Assembly (NCBI GenBank): GCA_041662605.1
Contig: JBAZSD010000001.1
Span: 62,001 to 126,000 of the forward strand
Direction of reading: 5' to 3'
DNA: 64,000 nt
Source: Desulfomonilaceae bacterium
GTDB lineage: Bacteria > Desulfobacterota > Desulfomonilia > Desulfomonilales > Desulfomonilaceae
The notes under the pieces are model-generated. The model saw nothing but the letters and a program-made list of their open reading frames with translations. It was not told the DNA's origin and did no database searches. How positions within the stretch are numbered: position 1 is the first letter of the stretch; each line of letters begins with the position of its first letter. The position numbers and the translations under genes were made by a program. This document shows positions 43,017 to 51,011 of this stretch, in pieces.

Positions 43017-44789
43017 ATGGACCGTGTAAAACGCGTCCTGATAGTTGATGACGACCCAAGGAACAGAAATCTCATCACCAATTTTCTGGAGGCGATCGGC
43101 CATTCTGCGGAATCAGCGGCTGATGGCTTTGAAGCGCTTGAAAAGTTGAAATCCGGGTTCGATCTCGTTCTTTTGGATGTCATGATGCCGGGCATAGATG
43201 GGTTCGAAGTGGCCCGCCGTATAAGGAAAAACGACCAATTCGGCGACATTCCTATCCTTATGGTGACAGTGCTCGATGATAAAGAAAGCCGGCTTCGCGC
43301 TGTAGAGGCTGGAGTCAATGATTTCGTCGCCAAGCCTATCGATCGGCTGGAACTTAGCGTCCGCCTGGAATCTCTCCTTAAAATGAAGGAAGCTCAAGAC
43401 GAGATCAAGCGCCATAGGGCCGAACTCGAGGCAACAGTTGAAAGACGCACGTCTGATCTTCTGGAAAGTGAGAGAAGATTCAAAACATTGTTTGAGGCTG
43501 CTCAAGACTGCATATTCATAAAAGACCAAGATCTTAGATACATCGATGTAAACGCCGCTTCCGTCGATCTCCTACAGATGAGCCGTTCCGAAATCATCGG
43601 AAAAACCGACGAGGAATTATTCGGGGTCGGCTATGGTTTGTCATCAGAGGACAGAGAGTCCAGAGTACTGCAAGGACAAACGATAGAAAGCCAGGAGAGT
43701 TTCGTATGGAAATCGCAGCCTATAACATTGGACTTTATCCGATTTCCTCTTCGGGATTCGTCTGGAAAAATGTCAGGCATTTGCGGAATTGCCAGAGAAT
43801 TGCGCAATACCCCTTCGACTCTCTGCGGCGAACCTCCAAACGCCGCAGAATATCAATCTGAAGCTATGCGCTCTACCCTTGCAAAAGCTGATATCGCCGC
43901 AGAAACATCCAGTATAATACTCTTGACCGGAGAGACAGGTAGTGGCAAAGACCACCTCGCCCGCTACATACATGATCGATCATCCCGAAGCGGCGGCCCA
44001 TTTTATTCCGTCAACTGCGCCGCCATCCCCGAAGAATTAGCTGAATCTGAACTTTTTGGGCATGAGGCGGGCGCATACACTGGAGCGGTACGCAAAAAAC
44101 GAGGAATGCTTGAATTGGCTGAGGGGGGAACGCTCCTCCTCAATGAGATAGGAGAGTTGTCTCCTCTGATGCAAGCTAAATTACTGACTTTTTTGGACAC
44201 ATTCTCGTTCACCCGGGTGGGAGGAGAAAAAAATATCACCGTCAACACAAGACCTATAGCGGCTACCAACCGGAAACTCTCTAATGAAGTCGCTGAGGGT
44301 CGTTTCCGTAAAGATCTTTTCTATAGGCTTAATGTCCTGAGTATAAATGTGCCGTCACTTCGTGAAAGACAACAAGATATACAGACAATCGCAAATCAGA
44401 TTCTTGTCTGTCTCTGTAATGACATGCAGTTTCCATCTGTCCCCAAAATAAATTTCGACGCTATGAATGTTCTATGCTCGTACTCCTGGCCCGGGAACGT
44501 TAGGGAGTTGCGTAACGTCCTGGAACGCGCTCTTATCATATCGAGGGGCAATACTATCCGTATCGGTCACTTGGGCATTACAGACACGACATTGCCTACG
44601 GCTCGGGAAAGACCTGGTGTTCTATCGGGACGCTCACTTTATGATGTTATTGGAGATACGGAAAGATTCCTTATTGAGGATGCCCTCGTTCGCGCTAACG
44701 GCAAAAAACATGAAGCTGCGCGGCTTCTTGGTATATCTAGATTCGCCCTGGTTAGACACATGATCAAATTAGGCCTGATCGAGCGATAA
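43017..44789 (+). CDS. Response regulator with receiver, PAS, sigma-54 AAA+ and Fis domains
   Basis: A 590-residue two-component activator of sigma-54 promoters. The receiver (about 1-125) has VDDDP and the phosphorylation site Asp54 in LLDVMMPG. A coiled linker (about 125-150) leads to a PAS domain (about 155-260, FEAAQDCIFIKDQDLRYIDVN). The AAA+ domain (about 280-510) has Walker A GETGSGKD, GAYTGA near residue 351, and Walker B LLLNEIGELS; the last has Asn in place of the usual Asp. The Fis-type HTH KHEAARLLGISRFALVRHM ends the protein. The histidine kinase gene at 45144 is the likely partner. A PAS domain between receiver and AAA+ is uncommon. Confidence 0.9.
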   Translation: MDRVKRVLIVDDDPRNRNLITNFLEAIGHSAESAADGFEALEKLKSGFDLVLLDVMMPGIDGFEVARRIRKNDQFGDIPILMVTVLDDKESRLRAVEAGVNDFVAKPIDRLELSVRLESLLKMKEAQDEIKRHRAELEATVERRTSDLLESERRFKTLFEAAQDCIFIKDQDLRYIDVNAASVDLLQMSRSEIIGKTDEELFGVGYGLSSEDRESRVLQGQTIESQESFVWKSQPITLDFIRFPLRDSSGKMSGICGIARELRNTPSTLCGEPPNAAEYQSEAMRSTLAKADIAAETSSIILLTGETGSGKDHLARYIHDRSSRSGGPFYSVNCAAIPEELAESELFGHEAGAYTGAVRKKRGMLELAEGGTLLLNEIGELSPLMQAKLLTFLDTFSFTRVGGEKNITVNTRPIAATNRKLSNEVAEGRFRKDLFYRLNVLSINVPSLRERQQDIQTIANQILVCLCNDMQFPSVPKINFDAMNVLCSYSWPGNVRELRNVLERALIISRGNTIRIGHLGITDTTLPTARERPGVLSGRSLYDVIGDTERFLIEDALVRANGKKHEAARLLGISRFALVRHMIKLGLIER

Positions 44790-44824
44790 AGCTCATCGAT
44801 GTTATTTGTAGAGCGTTATCGCAC
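44781..44824. repeat. Two GAGCG...GCTC palindromic repeat copies
   Basis: GAGCGATAAAGCTC (44781-44794) and GAGCGTTATCGCAC (44811-44824) are variants of the 14-bp near-palindrome GAGCGATAACGCTC found at four more places up to 46286. The first contains the stop codon of the response-regulator gene. Confidence 0.6.
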
Positions 44825-44875
44825 ACCAAATAACATATTAATATTAGTTGCAATTTAGCTCGCCTGTTAATTTAC

Positions 44876-44889
44876 GAGCGATACCGCTC
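44876..44889 (+). terminator. GAGCGATACCGCTC repeat copy, terminator-like
   Basis: A third repeat copy forms a 5-bp stem with a 4-nt loop and is followed directly by TTTTTTC on the plus strand. It lies about 90 nt after the response-regulator stop, so it may end that transcript. The stem is short. Confidence 0.45.
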
Positions 44890-45143
44890 TTTTTTCACTG
44901 TTTTGGACACGTGACAGAGTCATGAATTCCCGCTAACGGGACAACTTTACAACAACAAATTATGTAAGACTTACAATTCGTTAAATCTCTGACGCCAACC
45001 TGTGGCGCCATTTGTGCTGATTCTTACCTTTGGACTAGTTTCCAGGAAACTTTCATTAAAATGCCGGAGCATTTTGATTGAGCGCCTAAGAGAAACAATA
45101 TGGATGATGTATGGGCATTGCATTGTCTGCTGGGGAACAGAAT

Positions 45144-46007
45144 ATGGATGAAAAATCGGCTGAATCGATGCGTCTTGCCGAGGAGCTAAACAAGGCCTTA
45201 GCTCTGGTGGCTCAAATGAGAGCCCACGCAGAATCTGCGAAAATAGCCAGGAGTGAATTCCTCTCGAACATGAGTCACGAGTTGCGCACACCACTCAACG
45301 TGATCATTGGTTTCTCAGAACTGTTAAGAGAGAAGTGTCGCTGCAATTTAAACGAGGAGCAGCTAGATTACGTAAGAGAGATTTATGTCGCTGGACTCCA
45401 TTTGCTTCAATTGGTCGATGACATACTGGACCTCGCAAAAGTCCGATCACGTCAGATAGACTTGACAATCACATCTGTGAACCTGAATAAATTGATGGAA
45501 AGTTGTCTGACTGAGACGAGGAATAGGACCATTGGGAGAGGCGTTTCCCTGGAATTGGAAATATCGGACGATCTCTTTCAGCAAGAAATACTGGCGGACC
45601 GCTACAGATTGAAACAGATTCTGATGAATCTGCTTTCGAACGCAGTAAAATTTACTCCAAATGGCGGACGTGTTCTGCTCAAAGCCCAAAAAATTGAAGA
45701 GGCGATTCAAATTGATGTTTTCGACACTGGGATCGGGATAAAGTGTGACGACAAATTCCGGGTCTTTGAAGAATTTGAGCAGATTGACTCAACTCTGTCG
45801 CGCCGGGCGCAGGGAACCGGCGTCGGCCTGGCTCTGGTTCGCCGGCTTGTTGAGCTTCAGGGGGGACACATTTGGGTTGAGAGCGATGGTGAAAACAAGG
45901 GTAGCGTGTTCACATTTGTCATCCCCTTTCTGGCGCCAAGCAAGCCGAAAAAGGTCCACGCCCAACAAGGCCCAATTGTCTCACAGGCTCAACAAGCTCT
46001 GGCGTAA
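45144..46007 (+). CDS. Cytoplasmic sensor histidine kinase (HisKA-HATPase)
   Basis: A 287-residue kinase. The ATG at 45144 has GGGGA upstream and is preferred over one at 45111. The phosphorylated histidine is His45 in FLSNMSHELRTPLN. The ATP-binding domain has NLLSNAVKFTPNG (N box), DTGIGI (G1) and GTGVGLALV (G2). Only about 35 residues precede the dimerisation helix, with no membrane helix or sensor domain, so input must come from a partner protein. The response regulator at 43017 is the nearest candidate, separated by 354 bp containing repeats. Confidence 0.9.
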   Translation: MDEKSAESMRLAEELNKALALVAQMRAHAESAKIARSEFLSNMSHELRTPLNVIIGFSELLREKCRCNLNEEQLDYVREIYVAGLHLLQLVDDILDLAKVRSRQIDLTITSVNLNKLMESCLTETRNRTIGRGVSLELEISDDLFQQEILADRYRLKQILMNLLSNAVKFTPNGGRVLLKAQKIEEAIQIDVFDTGIGIKCDDKFRVFEEFEQIDSTLSRRAQGTGVGLALVRRLVELQGGHIWVESDGENKGSVFTFVIPFLAPSKPKKVHAQQGPIVSQAQQALA

Positions 46008-46171
46008 TAGAATTACTCTTCATCTTCCGCTTCCTCTTTCCGAAGACTTCACTACATATATGGCCGCTGCTGTGAAACGGTCGCGCTTCTTTGGACTACA
46101 AATTTGGGGCCGTAGAGGGATTTTGTAAACCTCATGACCTCACATTGGTCTTTTCCGCAAACGCCATGTGG

Positions 46172-46228
46172 ATTGTTGAGCGATAACGCTCAAACATGTT
46201 TTTATCGCGAGCGTTATCGCTCAACAAT
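46172..46228. repeat. 20-bp inverted pair of the GAGCGATAACGCTC repeat
   Basis: The segments at 46172-46191 and 46209-46228 are exact reverse complements over 20 bp, each containing one GAGCGATAACGCTC unit (46178-46191) or its complement (46209-46222). The 17-bp spacer is ACATGTT-rich. Together they could form a long cruciform or RNA hairpin. They resemble REP/BIME-type elements. Confidence 0.7.
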
Positions 46229-46272
46229 AATCACATGATATTGTATGGCCTTCAGTCATTCCAATCATCAGC

Positions 46273-46286
46273 GAGCGATAACGCTC
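46273..46286. repeat. GAGCGATAACGCTC repeat copy
   Basis: A further exact copy of the 14-bp near-palindrome, 45 bp past the inverted pair. It is followed by AAATTCC without a T-tract. Confidence 0.6.
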
Positions 46287-46652
46287 AAATTCCACAAACC
46301 CTTGGCCTGTCTTCCCCGTGCGGTATCCCAATTTCGTCTTCATGGCTACTTCCCTGATTTAATTGGTCATATCTCCTGACTTTGTCCGAGAGTTAAAATC
46401 TGGCGCCATTAATGCTTGGTGTCGGTTATGCGAACCCAGGATAATAACCAGGCAATGGAAGCTGATTACCGAGGTTTTATTCACGTAAGAAGACCTGAAA
46501 CCGAGGGTCTTGTACACGTGAGTATGCCACCCGAGGATTCCACGACAGGGGCTCTGGTGTATTCCTGGCTCGAGGAAAAAAAGGGGGGGGATCCCCCTTC
46601 CACGCAATCGTTGGTTTGTTTACTCCAGCGTTGTCATGGGGTTTAGGATTGG

Positions 46653-46681
46653 TTGAATGGTTTTCATCGGGGGGCTAATAA
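46653..46681 (+). promoter_or_regulatory. Weak sigma-70-type promoter for the candidate RNA
   Basis: TTGAAT (46653-46658) and TAATAA (46676-46681) are 17 bp apart, placing a start near 46688-46690, just before the 5' strand of the RNA stem. The match to consensus is modest (4/6 and 3/6). Confidence 0.3.
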
Positions 46682-46689
46682 ATTATTAA

Positions 46690-46891
46690 ACCCGAGGCGC
46701 TATGTTCAGGATTTTCTGAATTGTATATATTGATAATTTGTTCACATTGTTGGTTCTTTGATTGATTTCTTTTTGATGTCGTTAATTCCTTATTAGACCT
46801 GAACATATTTTGTATCGCGCCTCTAAGATCAAATAAACCTACCCTCTTTTTCCTTGTTTCTGGATGGTCGATGTCGACCATCCTTTTTTTT
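46690..46891 (+). ncRNA. Candidate structured small RNA (about 200 nt)
   Basis: GAGGCGC-TATGTTCAGG at 46694-46710 pairs with CCTGAACATA at 46798-46807 and GCGCCTC at 46817-46823, giving 17 bp in two blocks with a 9-nt bulge on the 3' side. An 87-nt, AT-rich interior lies between. About 40 nt later a perfect intrinsic terminator ends the unit. No protein-coding frame explains these conserved long-range pairs. The class is not recognised; 6S RNA and retron RNA were considered and not supported. Confidence 0.45.
46862..46891 (+). terminator. Strong intrinsic terminator
   Basis: GGATGGTCGA (46862-46871) and TCGACCATCC (46874-46883) form a near-perfect hairpin followed by eight T. It is directional for the plus strand, yet no plus-strand protein gene ends nearby, which points to a non-coding transcript. 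Confidence 0.85.
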
Positions 46892-47009
46892 ACCTGGAAA
46901 CGAAACTCCATCTTACGAAACGCATCTTGTTTGTATAGGGCGGATTTGGTGTTGTACGCAGGAAATTATTTGCTTTACTCATTTATGAGACTTCGAGGAG
47001 GTGAGTTAA

Positions 47010-47195
47010 ATGGCAGAAATCTATAGAAAAGAATCGGAGGCCGGATCAGGCGGTGAAGTTAAAAAAAGCGCTATTGGTGATAAACCGTGCGCAGAGATAA
47101 AAGATCCTGTTAGAAAGACTTTTTGTCGGGTTTGCCAGGTTCCTGTTGTTGGGGAAGCCCCGTTTTGCAAGGATCATGAACCGCCAGTTCCATAA
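47010..47195 (+). CDS. Small protein with CxxC zinc-binding motif
   Basis: A 61-residue protein starting at an ATG behind GAGGAGGTGAG, a strong site that makes the small frame credible. The first half is polar and charged; the second contains TFCRVCQVPVVGEAPFCKDHEPP, a CxxC...CxxH arrangement that could hold zinc. No signal peptide. No known family recognised. An inverted repeat just downstream probably marks the end of its transcript. Confidence 0.55.
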   Translation: MAEIYRKESEAGSGGEVKKSAIGDKPCAEIKDPVRKTFCRVCQVPVVGEAPFCKDHEPPVP

Positions 47196-47215
47196 TGAGA
47201 AGAATAGCCATTCGA

Positions 47216-47286
47216 AAAGAAGGTTGGTTGTTACGGCCTGCAACTGGTCGACAGGACTCTGTTCCCAACCTTCTTTACCAATCCCG
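47216..47286 (+). terminator. 12-bp inverted repeat after the small zinc protein gene
   Basis: AAAGAAGGTTGG (47216-47227) and CCAACCTTCTTT (47275-47286) pair perfectly around a 47-nt interior. It separates the 61-residue protein from the HD-GYP gene. The large loop and lack of a strong T-tract make it an uncertain terminator; a leader structure for the HD-GYP gene is possible. Confidence 0.35.
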
Positions 47287-47356
47287 ACAAATCAATTTAA
47301 AAGATTTATATATTCTAAAAATCAAGTATATTTGAGTCGTTCTTTCGGGGTTTAAC

Positions 47357-48604
47357 ATGCATCGGGATATAAATGTAAATTTGTTGAACTTGGTATTGTC
47401 TTTGTCCGATGCCTTGGACCTTGCTGGTCCCGAGATTTCTCAACATCAGATTCGAACTGCGTTCATCGTCTGGGAACTGGGGCGCACCGCCAACATGCGG
47501 TCTGAACTCCTGGAACAACTGTTTATCTCCGCTTTGTTCCATGACATAGGCGCGTTATCACCAGATGAAAAGATAGCCATTCATAAGGATAAGGTTGCAG
47601 ATCTGGAAGCTCATTGCATTCGCGGGCAGCGTCTCCTTGAAATTGTGCCAATGTTCAGGCCATGCGCAGGCATTGTCAGATTTCACCATCGAGTGTGGCC
47701 TGATTGGGATAAGCCAATAGAAACGGATCTGGTTCTACAATCCCAGATACTTTGTATAGCGGACAGACTTGAACGGTTTATCGATCGAGACATATACATT
47801 TTACATCAAAACGAAGATCTTATTTCAAGGATATCGTCTCTTTCAAATGAACAAATCAGCCCCGTAGTGATTGATTTGTTGAAGTCCGTCGCTGTCAGGG
47901 AGGACTTCTGGCTTGATATCGCATCGCCAAGACTTTACGCAATTTTACTGCGCAATGCGCCGTGTAGAGGGGTAGAGATTGAACTTGATCAGCTTATAGT
48001 GATATCCGAGTTCGTAAGAAACTTGATCGATTTCCGATCTGAATTTACGATCACGCATTCCGCAGGCGTATCTGCGGCGGCCTCCGCGATTGCTGATTTG
48101 TTCGGGCTCACAGAACTGGAAATTGAGCTAATGAAAGTCGCCGGAAATCTGCATGATTTAGGGAAAGTGGCCATCCCAAACGCCATCCTGGAAAAACCGG
48201 ACAAGCTTACGGACGAAGAATTTGCAGTGATGCGACAACACACGTATCTTACCCATACTGTCCTCAGTAGTATAGGCGGAATACAACAGATTACGGAGTG
48301 GGGGGCTTTCCATCACGAGAAGCTCGACGGTGCCGGTTATCCTTTCCATCTAGACGCTAAAAAGATTAATACTGGATCTCGAATAGTGGCGGTTGCGGAC
48401 ATTTTCACAGCTCTCGCTGAAGACCGCCCTTACAGAAAAGGCATGAATAAAGAGGGGGTCATGTCAGTATTGAAAGATTGGGGAGCCAAAAACCTTTTGG
48501 ATAAGAATATCGTCAGCCTCGTTGATGGTCACTATGAACAGATTCATTGGCTGACAAGTGAGGCGCAAAAGAAAGCTAACGACACTTATCGTCAAATCTA
48601 CTGA
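47357..48604 (+). CDS. HD-GYP-type phosphodiesterase with a second HD domain
   Basis: A 415-residue cytoplasmic protein. The C-terminal HD-GYP domain (about 235-395) has NLHDLGKVAIP, a H in MRQHTYLTH, FHHEKLDGAGYP and VAVADIFTALAEDRPYRK, the full set for cyclic di-GMP hydrolysis. The N-terminal half holds a more divergent HD domain with ALFHDIGALSPDEK and FHHRVWPDW. No receiver or sensor domain is seen. It may lower cyclic di-GMP in response to an unknown partner. Confidence 0.88.
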   Translation: MHRDINVNLLNLVLSLSDALDLAGPEISQHQIRTAFIVWELGRTANMRSELLEQLFISALFHDIGALSPDEKIAIHKDKVADLEAHCIRGQRLLEIVPMFRPCAGIVRFHHRVWPDWDKPIETDLVLQSQILCIADRLERFIDRDIYILHQNEDLISRISSLSNEQISPVVIDLLKSVAVREDFWLDIASPRLYAILLRNAPCRGVEIELDQLIVISEFVRNLIDFRSEFTITHSAGVSAAASAIADLFGLTELEIELMKVAGNLHDLGKVAIPNAILEKPDKLTDEEFAVMRQHTYLTHTVLSSIGGIQQITEWGAFHHEKLDGAGYPFHLDAKKINTGSRIVAVADIFTALAEDRPYRKGMNKEGVMSVLKDWGAKNLLDKNIVSLVDGHYEQIHWLTSEAQKKANDTYRQIY

Positions 48605-48701
48605 TGTTGACAAATATTCCAGGAAACATTAGGTTCCTTTTGCCTGACCTGTGATATTTGATATCGTTCGAGCCGGAAATTCAATCTTTAGAGGATCATC
48701 G

Positions 48702-49142
48702 TTGAAAAAGACGTTAATGGTATGGATGATCATTGCAGTCTATCAGATCTCGGTCTGCCTAGGTGTATCATTAGCGAGTTGCTGTTTACATGAGTCCTGC
48801 AACGTGGATAACGAAACAGCGGGCCATGTACACGCCCATCCCAGAATACATTTCGCCGCTCATCTCTTTTCCCATTTCTCACAGGTAGATTCTCAGGTCG
48901 CCTCAAAAAACCATATGCGCAGTTGCGCCTCTTCACATCCAGACGGTTCGACTCAAGATTCCTGTGTAATCGAATCACAACCAACGAATTTCAGATTATT
49001 GCCTAACAATCAATTTACCTTTATTTGGACACAAAGTTGTCTCCCATTCGCATCGCGCCCCATAGGATCTTCTTCGTTAAATACCTCATATCAAACAAAT
49101 CTTTCTGAAGAATCCACGCTTTCTGTCGTTCTCCTGATCTGA
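48702..49142 (+). CDS. Exported His/Cys-containing protein of unknown function
   Basis: A 146-residue protein, start taken as TTG at 48702 behind AGAGGATC; a GTG at 48651 is an alternative. The N-terminus KKTLMVWMIIAVYQISVCLGVSLASCC is a signal or lipoprotein-like segment. The mature part is rich in His and Cys (HESCNVDNETAGHVHAHPRIHFAAHLF), which suggests metal binding in the periplasm. It stands at the head of the RND efflux genes and may be the operon's metal sensor or buffer. No known family recognised. Confidence 0.5.
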   Translation: MKKTLMVWMIIAVYQISVCLGVSLASCCLHESCNVDNETAGHVHAHPRIHFAAHLFSHFSQVDSQVASKNHMRSCASSHPDGSTQDSCVIESQPTNFRLLPNNQFTFIWTQSCLPFASRPIGSSSLNTSYQTNLSEESTLSVVLLI

Positions 49143-49196
49143 GATTTTTTCCACCGTTTCAACAACAAATCACATTTTAGGGGAGTTTGACACGAT

Positions 49197-49478
49197 ATGA
49201 AAACACTGTTGTGTGTTTTGATCGCGATATCCGCATTCATCCCATCATTCGAACGAGCCGAAGCGGGAGGCGATCATAGGGCTTCAATAGACCAAAAATG
49301 GAGAAACGTCGAAAGATGGCGTAAAGCGGAGGACCTCAAACATAGGGAGCTTTTGAATGAAGCGTCCCGTGTTCTAAAATCCGAGGGTGATCGGGTTCTT
49401 GACCGATCTAAATTAAGCCCCTACGGAGCATTTTCCGGCAATGATCATAGTTCTTCATCCTTTCCGATGAAGTGGTAG
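49197..49478 (+). CDS. Small exported protein
   Basis: A 93-residue protein with a signal peptide (KTLLCVLIAISAFIPSFERAEA) and a charged, helical mature part (WRNVERWRKAEDLKHRELLNEASRVL). It lies 12 bp before the efflux adaptor gene, so is probably part of that operon. The function is unknown; it may be a periplasmic accessory of the pump. Confidence 0.6.
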   Translation: MKTLLCVLIAISAFIPSFERAEAGGDHRASIDQKWRNVERWRKAEDLKHRELLNEASRVLKSEGDRVLDRSKLSPYGAFSGNDHSSSSFPMKW

Positions 49479-49490
49479 AGGGATCTGACA

Positions 49491-51002
49491 ATGGATAGGA
49501 AACAATTCTGGGCCCTGGGATCAGTCGTATTGGTCGGAGTCTTGGTCTCTATCGGTATATTATTTTCCGGCAGAGGGGTTTCGAGTTCAATCGATTCACA
49601 TGGGCATGAAAATGAACATGATCATGACGAGGAATCTCCCAAGGGCCCGCATGGAGGAAAATTACTGAGCAGAGGTCCCTTTGAACTTGAACTCGTAATT
49701 TATGAAAAAGGTGGGCCTACACATTTCCGGATCTATCCTTCAATCGGTCATAAACCGTTGGATCCGACACAGATCGCCGCCTCTGTAGAAATAAAACGCA
49801 TTGGTGACAGAATATCTAACTTTGAATTCAAACCTCTACAGGATTTTCTAATTTGTGAACAGGAACTGGATGAGCCTCATTCCTTTGAGGTCAAAGTGTC
49901 GGCTCAATGGAACGGTGAAAGGTTCGATTGGGAATTCGCCCAATACGAGGGGCGTCTGACAATACCTTCCGAAATAATCGACAAGATGTCTGTCCAGGCT
50001 ACGGAAGCGGGCCCCAAGAATCTGGAAACTTATATGGCGCTTCCAGGAGAAATCGCTCTGAACACGGATAAGGTGTCCAGAATAGTTCCCAGAGTTTCCG
50101 GATTAATTCTCGACACAACAAAAAACCTCGGAGACACCGTAAGCAAAGATGAGATCATAGCGATAATAGACAGCAGAGAGCTTGGCGAGGCCAAAAGCGC
50201 ATACCTTGTGGCGCTTGAGCGTGAAAAACTCGCAAGATACAACTTTGAAAGATCTCAGCAGCTTTGGAAAAAGGAGACAGTGCCGGAAAAAGAGTTCTTG
50301 ACTGCGAAAAAGACCTATTTGGAAGAAAAGATAGGACTCACAGCGGCGACACGTAAATTGTTCGCTATGGGCCTTAAAGAGCAGGAAATTTTGGACCTGG
50401 AAAAAGGCTCTCTTTCTGAACTCACGCATTATCCGATTCGGGCGGCGTTTGAAGGGACGGTTGTTAAAAAGCGACTATCAAAAGGCGAATGGCTTAAAGA
50501 TGACTCGGAAATATTCGTTATTGCAGATCTTTCTACAGTTTGGGTGGAAATTAGCGTTTACCCCAATGATCTCGAACGTGTCCACATCGGGCAAAAAGCT
50601 GTAGTCAAATCAGCGTCATCCAATTTGGAGTCAACAGGGGAAGTTTCCTATGTCGGGTCAGTGGTAGGAGAAGACAGTCGCACCGCAAAAGCAAGAGTTG
50701 TAATTTCAAATACAGAAGGCAAGTGGCGGCCCGGTTTGTTTGTCAAGGTAAAGTTACTGACCGATCAGTCTGATGTCCCTGTCGCAGTAAAAGCGGAGGC
50801 TATTCACAGCTTTCAAAATCGCTCCGTCGTTTTCGTCAAATATGGCGCCCAGTTTGAGGCCCGACCGTTGGACCTGGGACGGACTGACGGTCAATACACG
50901 GAAGTGATCAAAGGGCTCTCGGCGGGAGAGAATTACGTATTCCGCAATAGCTTCATCCTCAAATCAGAACTTGGGAAAGCCGGTATGTCTCATCAACACT
51001 AG
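49491..51002 (+). CDS. czcB: RND efflux periplasmic adaptor, CzcB/CusB-like
   Basis: A 503-residue membrane fusion protein. An N-terminal anchor (FWALGSVVLVGVLVSIGILF) is followed by a His/Asp/Glu-rich segment with SHGHENEHDHDEE, a plausible metal-binding region. The next 100 residues contain KGPHGGKLL, as in the N-terminal domain of heavy-metal adaptors. LPGEIALNTDKVSRIVPRVSGLI opens the lipoyl half-motif and a helical hairpin follows at about 240-290. It links the CzcA-type pump to an outer-membrane channel and lies 9 bp before the pump gene. Confidence 0.88.
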   Translation: MDRKQFWALGSVVLVGVLVSIGILFSGRGVSSSIDSHGHENEHDHDEESPKGPHGGKLLSRGPFELELVIYEKGGPTHFRIYPSIGHKPLDPTQIAASVEIKRIGDRISNFEFKPLQDFLICEQELDEPHSFEVKVSAQWNGERFDWEFAQYEGRLTIPSEIIDKMSVQATEAGPKNLETYMALPGEIALNTDKVSRIVPRVSGLILDTTKNLGDTVSKDEIIAIIDSRELGEAKSAYLVALEREKLARYNFERSQQLWKKETVPEKEFLTAKKTYLEEKIGLTAATRKLFAMGLKEQEILDLEKGSLSELTHYPIRAAFEGTVVKKRLSKGEWLKDDSEIFVIADLSTVWVEISVYPNDLERVHIGQKAVVKSASSNLESTGEVSYVGSVVGEDSRTAKARVVISNTEGKWRPGLFVKVKLLTDQSDVPVAVKAEAIHSFQNRSVVFVKYGAQFEARPLDLGRTDGQYTEVIKGLSAGENYVFRNSFILKSELGKAGMSHQH

Positions 51003-51011
51003 GACGTCTTC

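Larger units (their letters stand above)
46008..46689. other. Non-coding stretch with repeats before the candidate RNA
   Basis: Besides the repeat copies described separately, this stretch has no convincing gene. An open frame at 46416-46646 has no known motif and an odd run of lysine and glycine codons over a G-tract, so it is not annotated. A GGGG-GATC-CCCC stem at about 46585-46596 would be followed by a T-tract on the minus strand. Confidence 0.4.

Noticed and set aside
46416..46646. Possible 76-residue protein gene
   Set aside because: No known motif, a poly-G run inside, no clear ribosome-binding site and overlap with a hairpin. It looks like chance.
46690..46891. Candidate RNA taken as 6S RNA or as a retron RNA
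   Set aside because: The arrangement of stems and the terminator does not fit 6S RNA well, and no reverse transcriptase gene is in the window.
46675..46911. Possible 78-residue minus-strand gene over the candidate RNA
   Set aside because: It lies opposite a strong plus-strand terminator and the RNA stems, has no family signature and a low-complexity composition.
47216..47286. Cyclic di-GMP riboswitch before the HD-GYP gene
   Set aside because: None of the conserved GEMM-I core sequences is visible; only a plain inverted repeat with a large interior.
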